A DNA stretch of 64,000 bases, taken from positions 3,517 through 67,516 of the forward strand of contig BRYA01000570.1 in assembly GCA_030267965.1 (NCBI GenBank), given 5' to 3'. This document shows, in pieces, positions 12,101-21,603 of this stretch. The notes under the pieces are model-generated. The model had not been told where the DNA came from. It ran no database searches and was given only the letters and a program-made list of their open reading frames with translations. Within the stretch, counting starts at the first letter, position 1. Every line of letters starts with the position of its first letter. The position numbers and the translations under genes are program-made. The stretch is from Triparma columacea (taxonomy: Eukaryota; Sar; Bolidophyceae; Parmales; Triparmaceae).

Positions 12101-13690
12101 GCTCATTCGGTCCGCTCGAAGTTTGCTCAGAACATTAGCTCTCAAATCCAGCTTTCCCCTATGCTTGGACGGGAAGGATATTTTCAAAGAGTCTTATAGG
12201 AGGAGCGAGCAAGAAAGCGAGGAGGGTTAGATCCACGAGGAGCAAATTGAGCAAAGGACCCAGCATTTGACCCAACCCGCTCGTCTCTCGACCTTCACTC
12301 TTCGCATTGACGCAACCTTCTACGAGACTCGCTTCGCTCGTCTCTTCTCTCGTCTCTTCGCTCATCTCTCACCTTCAAACTCGAACGTTTTTATCCCCGC
12401 GACGAGGATTGACCCATCCGTAGTCCCGACGAGGATGTACTTGCCGCAGATGCAAGCGCACGTGAAGCCTGTCTTCTTCCTTCTCGCTTCGTCCTTAATC
12501 TCGCAAGATACGGTGGCCACCAGATCGGTGCTCCCCGGGGACGAGTCGATCTTGAGGAGCTTAGCTGGAGCGCTCCCGCAAACCAGGATCACGACGTCGT
12601 CCTCGGCAGGCACCCTCTTGCTGTCTGCGTCGCCCCCCCCCCCGGTGTAGGACTGGAGCCTCTTAAGAGGCGGGAGGAACACGCTAGTCAGGCTGCTCAC
12701 CACGCTTGTCACTCCATTCGTCCTCACCCTAATGTCGTGGCAATCCTGGTTGTCAAGGTTGAGGCCTGGATTTCCCCCATTTCCCTTCGCCGACCAGTAC
12801 CAAACCTCTCCCCACTGCACCGACACCAGGCTTCTAGTCGCTGGGACCCAGGCCACGCTGACCTTCCTGCTATGGAGGGCCTCATCATTCTTGTTCTTGC
12901 CCTCCTCCGCCCCCTCAATCCTTCCCTTGAGCCTTTTGTCTGTCGCCTGCATAATGTCCATAATGTTGTCCTCCAGAGTTCCCTCCTCGTGCTCCCCTCC
13001 CCCCTCTTCCCCCTCCAAGTTGATGGCGTCGAGGAGGTCCGACGCCTCCTCCATAACGCCGCCGATCTCAGACAGCGCGAGGTAATCCCTAAGGGAGTGA
13101 GAGTTCAGAAGCTCCACCAGCACCTCTCCCCCTCCCTCCTCTTTACTGACTCGCAGTAGATGCAGCCGGTGGTTAACCGCGTCCTCGTCGCTCATGAAGC
13201 TCTCAGTAACCGCGAGCAGGGTAGGGTCGTGGGAGCAGAATTCCATCTGAACAACGAGCGACGACGCCCTCACTGCCTCAAAGAGGCTAGCCTTGCTCTC
13301 AGACTTTGATAGGTTGGCGTCGAGGAGCGGGAGCATCAAAGGGGCGCTCGTCATCTCGTAGTTTTTCTTGTTCAGCACCTGCACGCAGATCTCTGTGCAA
13401 GGGTGGGGGTGGTTGGCCTTGCTGAGGCTCGCCATCACCACCACAGTTGCTGCTGTTCCTGGCTGTATGGCCGTGGAAAGGCAAACAACGGGGCATGAAA
13501 GGGTATTCACATTGGGGTTCTGGTTTTCGCTGCCAATTTCGGCATCTTGCTCATTTGAGGGCAGGTAAAGGGCAGGTAGGATGGATGCGCTCGTGCTGTT
13601 TGTTTTATTTGCTGAGTTGAGAACAATGGAGCCAGACCCTGAAGGCATGATGACCGTTCGGCTGTCGGACGTCGCGGAAATGCCTCTCAT
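9146..13690 (-). CDS. Large WD40-repeat (beta-propeller) protein, possibly WDR62/MAPKBP1-like
   Basis: There are six exons: 13690-12373, 12192-11499, 11275-11114, 10999-10336, 10230-9740 and 9566-9146. They sum to 3750 nt (1249 residues), with phases 1, 2, 2, 0, 2. The last acceptor is TTGGAG at 9567, chosen because the nearer CAG at 9562 breaks the frame. Blade-like strings are visible: VGCANGNVRIYDLSISSGGK, VMMFSAGSDQAVHLWRV, SKGTVFIYHLW and GLKVDPCGLYIGIG. The segment ending LPEVMMLHMDEMKRKL resembles the end of the second propeller in the WDR62/MAPKBP1 family. That family call is only tentative; it could be another scaffold WD40 protein. The C-terminal ~130 residues are Gly/Ser/Arg-rich and disordered-looking. 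Two of its introns carry the hairpin described separately. It shares a 184-nt divergent promoter region with the Tctex1 gene. Confidence 0.7.
11419..11474 (-). repeat. Two copies of a GCGAAGC-loop hairpin in an intron of the WD40 gene
   Basis: Two 21-nt copies lie at 11419-11439 and 11454-11474. Read on the transcript strand, each has outer arms GCGAC and GTCGC, a tandem G/A mismatch, and a GCGAAGC mini-hairpin core. The nearer copy begins 24 nt after the donor GT at 11498. A third partial copy (11475-11490) lies between it and the donor. Confidence 0.7.
12324..12344 (-). repeat. Third copy of the GCGAAGC-loop hairpin, in the first intron of the WD40 gene
   Basis: It has the same core GAGCGAAGCGAG as the copies at 11419-11474, but the outer arms read GAGAC and GTCTC. 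This is a paired C-G to A-T change that keeps the stem. It starts 28 nt after the donor GT at 12372. Confidence 0.65.
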
Positions 13691-13874
13691 TTCCCTTTAT
13701 CTATTCGTAAAAAATTGTAACTTCTTTTTGAAGAGCTCAATTAATTCGGACTTAAATTATAAATTATTTTCACCATTCTACAACTGCTGACAGTTGACCG
13801 CTCCTCTTTCATCCCTCCGCTGTTGCCCTCGCCCAACCTTCTGTCCGTTCCTCCCTTCCAGATCCCCCTTGCTA
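13691..13874. promoter_or_regulatory. Divergent promoter region of the WD40 and Tctex1 genes
   Basis: There are 184 nt between two ATGs on opposite strands. It contains an A/T-rich stretch (13700-13785) and C/T-rich DNA before the plus-strand start. No specific motif can be named. The promoter role is inferred from position. Confidence 0.5.
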
Positions 13875-14351
13875 ATGCCTCCCTCCAGGAACAAGGTCAC
13901 CCCCAACTCGGACCTTTCTAATTGCTTTGACTTTCACTTGATGGAGGACTTCGCGAACACGGTTCTTGAGACCGCTATAGTAACAACGCTCGATGGGCAA
14001 AACTACGATGCGTCAAGTATCCCGAAGCTGGTATCCTCAATGAACAAGTTCATAGTGGAGAACATGTCAAATGGTGAGGGATGATGTTAACTTCGCTCCA
14101 CTCCGTATACCTATACCCACCTCACCGCTGCGCCACTTTCCTACTTGCCTCACTACCTTGCAGCATGCGGCAACTTTAAGTACATAAGCTCCGTGCTGAT
14201 AATGAGCAACGACTCAGAAACGAGGCAGCCACCACAGAGCGTTGTGAACTTCTCGGCCTGCTGGAACAACGACAGCGACAACTTGATAGACGTCACCTGG
14301 AGGAGCGATGCCATGACCTGTGTAGCCAGTGTTATTGGGGTCTTGATTTGA
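13875..14351 (+). CDS. Tctex1-type dynein light chain (DYNLT family)
   Basis: Two exons, 13875-14073 and 14164-14351 (phase 1 join), give 128 residues, close to the ~113 usual for the family. The Tctex1 fold pattern is clear: an N-terminal helix (FHLMEDFANTVLETAI), a second helix (SSIPKLVSSMNKFIVENM), and the strands ACGNFKYISSVLIMSND, VVNFSACWNND, IDVTWRSDAMTCVASVIGVLI. These match DYNLT1 in order and spacing. The protein is a dimeric light chain at the dynein intermediate chain, so it acts in cytoplasmic or flagellar dynein cargo and assembly. The ATG at 13875 was chosen because the frame upstream has no other ATG close by and is C/T-rich. Its 3' end faces the Patched-like gene 118 nt away. 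Confidence 0.88.
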
Positions 14352-14469
14352 TTTGACGAACGAAGGCTGTACTTGCTTATAACAGAACAGAACCTCACAA
14401 TATTTTTCTTTTTTTATGAAATAAATGCAACACCACATGAAAGTTAACAGTCCCTGGCACTGGCGATCT

Positions 14470-17400
14470 CTAAATCTTTGCCGACGCTTCTTTCCCCCCA
14501 ACCAGGATGAGCTCCACCCCTTCTCCTTCTCCCTCCCCATCCCCATCCCCATCCCCTTCTTCATCACCCCCTCCCCCTCCCACCTCAAAGTCCGCAAATG
14601 AGGAACCTCCTCCCCCCAGTTTCCCCCGCTCTGGTGACACAATAGTCCAGTCGCTCATATCATCTGTATTGTCGTCGTCTAACAGAGTTAGAAGGACCGG
14701 CACCACACAGAGACCGTAGAATATCCCGAGAGATATGACCAAGCTAATGACCCTCCACCAAGTCGTGACGAAATAACTCTGGCACAGGCTCATTGGCAAC
14801 ATGGCCAGGATACTGCTAAACGCGCCGTTCCATATGCTCACGCCCACGTTGTCCAAGGCTTCCCTAACCCTGTCGTGAGGGGCGTGCTTCTTGCTGTGAA
14901 GAAAAGCGTGGGCGCTGTGGGCGCTAAAATCGACGCAGAGGCCGACGCCAACGATGAGCATTATGGACGTCATCATATTAAAGTGCATGCCGAAGAAGTG
15001 CAAACTGCCCAAGACGATTATCTCGATGGTGACGACGCTTGCTAGCACCAGGAAGGTCGCCTTGATGTTGGCCAGGACGACCAGGCAGACAAGTAGAACG
15101 ACGACGGAGATTATTGTAAAGTTCCTCAGCGTGTCCGGGACGATGGAGTTCAGGGCTTCGATGCTGTAAAAGTAAGTGGTGAAAACTGAAACGTCTAGTT
15201 CCGGAGCCATCTCCTTGGCCTCAGCCCTTTTCCTGTTCATCCAGTCAATCTTCTGGGGCACCCCCCCCTCCCTCCCCCACATGAAGCACATCTTGGACCC
15301 AGCGATCTCTGTATCTGACTTCCATCTGATGAGCACGTCGGAGATTGTCTTGCCGCCCATTGCTGTATCCGTGGAGAATTCCTTCAACTCCCTGTAAAAG
15401 TCGTCCCTGTTGAACATGTTGTCAGAGTCGAGCATTGCATCAAGCTTTTCCTGGTCATTTATGTACTTCGTAGACACGTAGAACCTGAAGATGCCATACC
15501 ATGTAAAGCACTGGTTCCGAGCGGCGTTGTCACAGGCGAACTTCTCCAAGTTCATCAACTCCTGCTGGTAAAGGGAGTAATCAGCCTCCGCCTTGGTCAT
15601 GAAGCACGTCCAGCTTTCCTCCAAGATCCAAGGGAAGTTGTCGTGCATTATCTGCCTGTTAGTGTGCATTTTATTGCCGGCTGGAATCAGGAGGAACGGG
15701 GTGTACGAGATGGAGAGCTTGGAGGAGCCATAAAAGCCAACCATGATGGCACTCGCAGTTGCGATGAGGATCGCGATCTTGCCCCAGTCGTTCAAAATCA
15801 CGGGGTAGAGGATCGTGTCCATTATCCTCTGGCTGTACTTCTTCTTCTTCCTCTTGGAGGCACGTGGAACAGCAGCCGAGGTTGGTGTCTCGTCTTCTTC
15901 CGACGAATCTGGCGTGTCGGTGGGAGCAGATTCGGTGCATAGTGCCGAAACGTCGGATTCCTCCGACTTGCTCCTACCAAAGTTTGCAGGGTAGTCGTAG
16001 TCGCTGAGCTTCCTGTTCTGTAGGGAGACGTTTAAGCCATCGTCGATAACCCTAACCCCACCCTTCCGATTCTTTCTCTTGAAACAACACAGGATGTCGT
16101 ACCGATTTGCTTCCTGCCTCTGCATATCCATGACAAGGGTGCTAACGAAAAAAGTGACTTGGAAGATGAAATCGATCAGCACCATGATCGCTGCGACCAT
16201 GGAAAAGTTCCTGATCGCAAAAACGTTAGAAGAGACGTTGGAGAAGAAGGCGAAGAAGTCGGTGAGCGATGTCAACAAGATGGAGGGCCCGCACTTGGAC
16301 ATTCCAATCTTAACCCTCCTCCTGATCTCCTCGTCGCCGAACTTTCCTAGCTGTTTCTGCGTGCCGTACACAGCAGCCGTGATAATGAAGGCGTCGTCGA
16401 TTCCTATTCCAAGGGTGATGTAAACTGCGCACACGTGCAATGCTGTGAAGCCAGTGCCCCAAGAGAGGGTGAGGCCAATCCCAGATATGACCGCCATGAA
16501 GACGTTTGCGATACCAGTAAAGGCAAGCGACATGTGCGAGTCGTTGCCCTTCCGGTAGAAAATGTGCGAGACGTAAACGGTGAGGATGATGACCGGCCCA
16601 AAAATGAAGGGCATGTCGTGAATGAGAGCACCGAAGATGGCGTTGTTGATTGAGGCCCAGCCAATCGTGCCGAGGTGGACTTGATCCGATTCGTGCGACA
16701 TGATATATCTGTCGACGGCCTCGATCTCGATCTGGGCTATATTCATATTCATGCTGGTGAAGATGCCAAGGAGCTGCGTGAGCCTCCCGGTGGTGCGATC
16801 CTTTTCGACCCCGGCCATAAAGTTCGCCTCTAGGTATTGGTCGTGTTTGATGCATTTGGAGAGCGTCCCGATTCTGTCCACGTCCTCGTCGAACCTTGCC
16901 AAGTCCCATTGCCAGCATGATCCCACTCCGAATATCCTCGGCTGACTATCGAGGTCCCAGCAAACTTTATCAAGGCCAAAGTGATCAATCACATTGAGTT
17001 GAATCTCTATCGTTAGGCGCATGTTCTTGGCATTGTCCTCTAGGAAATCAGTGGAAGATGCGGTCTCGGGGCGGAACATCATGACGTTATCGTACTGGCA
17101 CTCGTGCTCGTTTATAAAATCGTGCTCCCCGTAGTCTAAAAGTCCCCTTCGTTGCTGCAATTCTTCCCCGGTAGCCCTGTTAAGCAGCCTGGGGTAGGCA
17201 TGATGGTCCTGGTTATGGTTTATGTTCATGAAGTGATCAGCCTCAAAGCCATACATCTCCAACTGACGTTCCATCCCATTAGAGGAACTACGTCCTCTTA
17301 CAAGCCCCCCCCCCTCCAACCCGATGTGTGTGTCGGTCCAACTTCGAAGCTCCCTCCTGCCTTCTTCAGGCACACCCTGAGGAATTTCCTGCTCAAACCA

Positions 17401-17643
17401 TGTGGACCAGCGTTCGTCATCAATGACAATCGCCTGCGCAGGTGTAAAGAGGTCCTCCGGATCACTGATCATGACAAATTTTGAGAATCCTAAGCCACAA
17501 CCCATTGTGAATATGAGACAACACAAGATTGTAAAGCGCGGCCACTGCCCAACAAGGTATCCCAGATTACCAAAGAAGGTCTCCATAGCAGAATTGATTG
17601 CGTGCGAGCCCCTCTCGAGGAGCCCTTTCTTCGTTGTGCCCAT
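14470..17643 (-). CDS. Patched/NPC1-like RND protein with sterol-sensing domain
   Basis: A single exon of 1057 residues, near the usual 1100-1200 for Patched-related proteins. TM1 is at ~32-54 (FTILCCLIFTMGCGLGF), followed by a large lumenal/extracellular loop with several Cys. The sterol-sensing bundle runs about 345-520, with GIGIDD near residue 414. A cytosolic Ser/Lys-rich linker and a second TM-loop-TM half follow, with GVGLCVD near 903. The two acidic residues in those motifs are the equivalents of the RND proton-relay Asp residues. The tail is a Gly/Asp/Glu repeat ending VELI. The expected role is proton- or ion-coupled movement of sterols or other lipids in an endomembrane or plasma membrane. 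Substrate cannot be read from sequence. It is intronless although most neighbours are split. Confidence 0.9.
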   Translation of the reverse strand: MGTTKKGLLERGSHAINSAMETFFGNLGYLVGQWPRFTILCCLIFTMGCGLGFSKFVMISDPEDLFTPAQAIVIDDERWSTWFEQEIPQGVPEEGRRELRSWTDTHIGLEGGGLVRGRSSSNGMERQLEMYGFEADHFMNINHNQDHHAYPRLLNRATGEELQQRRGLLDYGEHDFINEHECQYDNVMMFRPETASSTDFLEDNAKNMRLTIEIQLNVIDHFGLDKVCWDLDSQPRIFGVGSCWQWDLARFDEDVDRIGTLSKCIKHDQYLEANFMAGVEKDRTTGRLTQLLGIFTSMNMNIAQIEIEAVDRYIMSHESDQVHLGTIGWASINNAIFGALIHDMPFIFGPVIILTVYVSHIFYRKGNDSHMSLAFTGIANVFMAVISGIGLTLSWGTGFTALHVCAVYITLGIGIDDAFIITAAVYGTQKQLGKFGDEEIRRRVKIGMSKCGPSILLTSLTDFFAFFSNVSSNVFAIRNFSMVAAIMVLIDFIFQVTFFVSTLVMDMQRQEANRYDILCCFKRKNRKGGVRVIDDGLNVSLQNRKLSDYDYPANFGRSKSEESDVSALCTESAPTDTPDSSEEDETPTSAAVPRASKRKKKKYSQRIMDTILYPVILNDWGKIAILIATASAIMVGFYGSSKLSISYTPFLLIPAGNKMHTNRQIMHDNFPWILEESWTCFMTKAEADYSLYQQELMNLEKFACDNAARNQCFTWYGIFRFYVSTKYINDQEKLDAMLDSDNMFNRDDFYRELKEFSTDTAMGGKTISDVLIRWKSDTEIAGSKMCFMWGREGGVPQKIDWMNRKRAEAKEMAPELDVSVFTTYFYSIEALNSIVPDTLRNFTIISVVVLLVCLVVLANIKATFLVLASVVTIEIIVLGSLHFFGMHFNMMTSIMLIVGVGLCVDFSAHSAHAFLHSKKHAPHDRVREALDNVGVSIWNGAFSSILAMLPMSLCQSYFVTTWWRVISLVISLGIFYGLCVVPVLLTLLDDDNTDDMSDWTIVSPERGKLGGGGSSFADFEVGGGGGDEEGDGDGDGEGEGEGVELILVGGKEASAKI

Positions 17644-17747
17644 CTAAATTGGTTCTCTTCCGCCAACTTCTGGCTCCTTGTTCTAGAAACCAAATTTTCC
17701 ACAGCTTTCTCAGGGTCATCTCATCTCAGCGTTCTCAATTTTTGAGG

Positions 17748-20700
17748 ATGTCACAGGCCAAGGGGGAGGCCATGGTACAGACGCCAATGGGAGCCGGGGA
17801 AGATGACGGAAATCCGGTGCTCTTAAACCTGAGTGATGCTCCGAAACTGGTGAGAGCTTCATCCAATAACATGGAATCCTTCCTGATCCTGCGTTGCCTA
17901 TTATTTGGGTTCTAACTCCGCATCCCTTCTTCTTCGCGCCCGTGTGAACTATCATATCGCATTTCACGTGTAGGCTTCTAACGCAGATGGGCTCCTGTCG
18001 CTCCAAAGCATCAAGGCTCGTGCCAAAGCCACAGTGAAGCAGGCTGTGAAACCCGACATTTCCAGATTCCAACACTGGGAGTCGCCGCTTCTTCGCGAGC
18101 TTCTAGTGAACCACGATGTCGAGGTCAGGGGGGCAAATCGCGCCCCGCATGATTTCCTCGTTGGGGTTTGTGACGATGTCTTTAAAGACAAGGTGAGAGG
18201 GGGGCGGCGGGGCTGAGGGACTTTTTTTTTGGAATCGAATCGGTGCGATGAGGGAGCACAAAATCGGAGACAACCTAACTTGCCTGCTAACTTGCCTGCT
18301 CGCGCCCCCCCCCTCCCCCCTCCTTTAGCCAATGCCCCCTCCACCTCAAGCCCTGACATTGCAGGAGACCATCACCTTGAACAGGGCAGCTTTAAGAGTC
18401 CAGCGCAACTACATCGCCAGGAAGGCCAAGCAGATCGAGGAGCAGTACAGAAGGGCGCATGAGGAACAAAACAGGAGGCTCATGGGCCACCGGGGCATCG
18501 AGCCCGATCTCCACAACAGCGGCGAGAGGAGTCGGAGGGCGAGGTGAGAGTGATAATTGAAGAGGAGGTCGTCGTCGTCGGAAGTCGTCGTCGTCGGAAG
18601 TCGCCGTCGTCGGAAGTCGTCGTCGTCGTCGTCATACGCGTGTTCTTCCTAATCCCCCCCCCCCCCTCCTCTTTCCCCCCACCCCCCTAGCACGGCCGAT
18701 CATCAAAGAGCCGCCGAGGCGTCGATGATGAGCAGATGCAAGACTCACAAGAAAGGCAACGTGACCAAAATGGACAGGAAAGAGCTACAGCAGGAGATCA
18801 AGGAGGAGTGGCACATGCCCAGCGTGAGGTATGCCCAGAAGTACCACCTCATGAATCACCCCCATAAGGCTGGCGGTGACATGAGGGGATACGACTACAA
18901 GAAGACCACCTTGGGGAGGCACTGCGTCATCGGAGGGTGCGGGGAACAGCTCGATCTCTGGGACGAGGGCCAAGTGAGCGAGTTTGGCCAGTTTGGAAGT
19001 GGCATCACCAACTACTTCAAGTTCTTGAAGTGGTGTACTTGGATCTTCTTCATACTTTCAATCATGCAGATCCCGGCCCTAGTCATGAACAGCTGGGGCG
19101 CGGGCAATCAGTACGAGGGGGCGAGCATTGCCATTTTGTCGGTCGGCAACCTCGGGGACAGCATCAACATCACTTCTGTCTCCCTACCCTTTTGTAACGG
19201 AGATGACTACCAGAATTTCGACTGCACCATCAAAAAGTCTGATCTGGCTTACTACTACAGTCTCCTCGACTGCTTGTGCACAGCTTTCGTCCTGATCGGC
19301 TGGCTCTGGCTGAGAAGTTTCGAAAAGAAGGAGAGGGACAACCTCGACAGGGCCACTGTGACGGCTAGCGACTACACTGTGCGACTGCCCAAGATTCCTT
19401 CTGACACCAAGGAGATTGAACTTAAGGGTCACTTCGCCAGGATCACAGGCGAGGCCGTGGCCGAGGTCTCTCTCGCCTTTGACAACGCCAGGGAGATTGA
19501 GCTTTACTTCGAACGCGGGAAGCTCATGAAGGAAAGGTTTCTCACGGTGCAAAAGCTCAGGTACCAGCACACGATGATGAAAAAGTTCGGCGACCACGTC
19601 GGGGACCCTGACGAGATCGAATACCTTCTGAAACACAGGGATAAAATCAGCAAGAAGATTGAGGACTTGGACACGGAGAGGGCCATCAACGTCAAGACAT
19701 TCCCCAACGCAATCCAGGCATTCGTTACGTTCGAGACGGAAAAGGGACTCATCAAGGCTATCAATGCCTACAGCTTGAGCTGGTGGAGAAATCTTTGCTA
19801 CCCCAAGGCCCTGAGGTTCAAGGGGCAAAGGCTCAAGGTCAAGGTGGCTCCCGAGCCCTCCACCATCCTTTGGGAGAACTTGGAGTACACTAACTTTGAC
19901 AGGCAGATGAGAAAGGCGAAGACCACCGCGGTGGCTATCGCCGCTATTATCATCTCTATCGTCGTCTCCTTCTTCGCAAGAGAGGTGCAGGAGACAGCCC
20001 TTGACAAGGGAGGACTTGAAGAGTGCCCCCTGATGTGGGATGAAATGAGGTGAGGAGCGATAACATTTGAAACCAGCTTTTGCGTGCAGATAAAAAATTT
20101 CTCACCCTCCTTCCGCAACTTTTCTGCGCATTCACTGCGGTCACATCACAGCACCTTCGACAAGGCCTCCAGGATCAGTTCGGAGAAAGACAGCCCGATC
20201 TTGCACTGCTACTGCAACGAGCTAGGCTTCGTGGAGCAGTACAACGATCCCCTCTGCAAGGACTATGTCAAGGCCCAGACAATCGCACTGGCGACCGTCA
20301 TCGGCGCGTGTTGCAGTGTCACGGGCATCAATACGTTTTTCACCTGGTTGATGAACAAGTCTGCAAAGTATGAGAAGCACCAGAGCATGGACAGCATGGA
20401 GGCTAGCGTCATGAGCCGCACCTTTCTCTTGAAGTTCATCAACACAGGGTGCCTCGTCCTGCTCTACAATCAAGAGTGGCTCAAGACCGGACTCGGAATC
20501 AGCCTTACCGTCGATGCCGACTTCAGCAAGAGCTGGTATGAAACTGCAGGTCAGAGTTTGATAGGTATCATGATCATGACCATTTTGAGCCCCCACATCA
20601 GCCCTTGGTACAGAATGAGAACTATGACCAATCGAATCAAGGAGATCCTTAGCAATAAGGTAGACCTCAAGGGGGAGGTCGACGAGGTCCCCTTCTACAC

Positions 20701-21493
20701 TCAAGACGACATGAACGCCGTCTTTTTGGGCCCCGAGTTCCATATGGACTTGAGGTATAGCCAGGCTCTCGTCAACTTCTTTATCTGTTTCATGTACATG
20801 GCGGGTATGCCGATAATGCCCTTCATTGGGTGTGCATGCTTCTACGTGAACTACTGGGCAGACAAGTACTTGTTCTGCAATTTTTACCGCATCCCCCCAC
20901 AGTACTCCGACACCATGGGAAGGATGGCTACCTGGCTCCTCGGCTTGTCAATCGTCGTCCACTTACTCATGAGTATTTGGATTCTCGGTAACAAGGCAAT
21001 TTTTGTTAGTGAGAGCTTCGACGCTGGGCAGGCGATGGAGGAGTACGAGAGTGACTACAACCCTTTGCAATTCCACGACAGCTTGAAGCAGCGCCACGTC
21101 GTCCCTCTGGCAGCCTTCCTCTGCCTCATCGTGGGGGGCTGGTTCATCAACCGACAGACGAAGGAGTTCACGCACTTCACCAAGAACATTATTAACTTCT
21201 TTACGTGTGGCTCAGGCAACAAGACCGACACACTCATGAGTACCATGAACACCGTGGACATCACCTACACTCGCGCTAAGGAACGCGGCCTCATCAAGGG
21301 TCTCAATACCTATAACATCCTCCGGAACCCAAAGTACATTGAGGCCTTTAACATCGATCAAGATTTCGCTGATAAACATAAGCACGTGGCCAGCATTAGG
21401 AAACTCAACTTGAACAACCGCACTATGAGCGTTGAAAACCGAGCAGGAGAGGAGGGTGGATTCGTGGGGACGGTTGGTGACGACCGTCTATAG
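17748..21493 (+). CDS. OSCA/TMEM63 (CSC1-like) mechanosensitive cation channel with N-terminal IQ motif
   Basis: There are five exons: 17748-17849, 17974-18192, 18329-18543, 18691-20049 and 20152-21493 (phases 0, 0, 2, 2; 1078 residues). For the last join, nearer AGs give either a stop (20089) or a 27-nt intron (20076). The AG at 20151 gives a 102-nt intron in frame. An N-terminal cytosolic part holds an IQ-like calmodulin site (VQRNYIARKAK, near residue 130). Then come a Cys-containing region, TM helices, and a cytosolic domain with KFPNAIQAFVTF-like RRM fold. The family signature APEPSTILWENLEY leads into the multi-TM pore region (RSN1_7TM). It likely conducts Ca2+/cations on osmotic or membrane tension; calmodulin control is inferred from the IQ motif. 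It diverges from the Patched-like gene with only 104 nt between starts. Confidence 0.82.
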
Positions 21494-21603
21494 GGGGATA
21501 ATAGGGGGGGGGAGAAGGATTACCGACCGACTCAGAAATAAGCATATATAAGGTCGGTCAATATACAGCAATAAATCGCTTACTGGGCAGTTTTAGGTAC
21601 GAG

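Noticed and set aside
20050..20089. 40-nt intron (or 27-nt alternative) in the OSCA-like gene
   Set aside because: The 40-nt version gives an immediate stop and the 27-nt one is too short. The AG at 20151 gives a normal 102-nt intron in frame.
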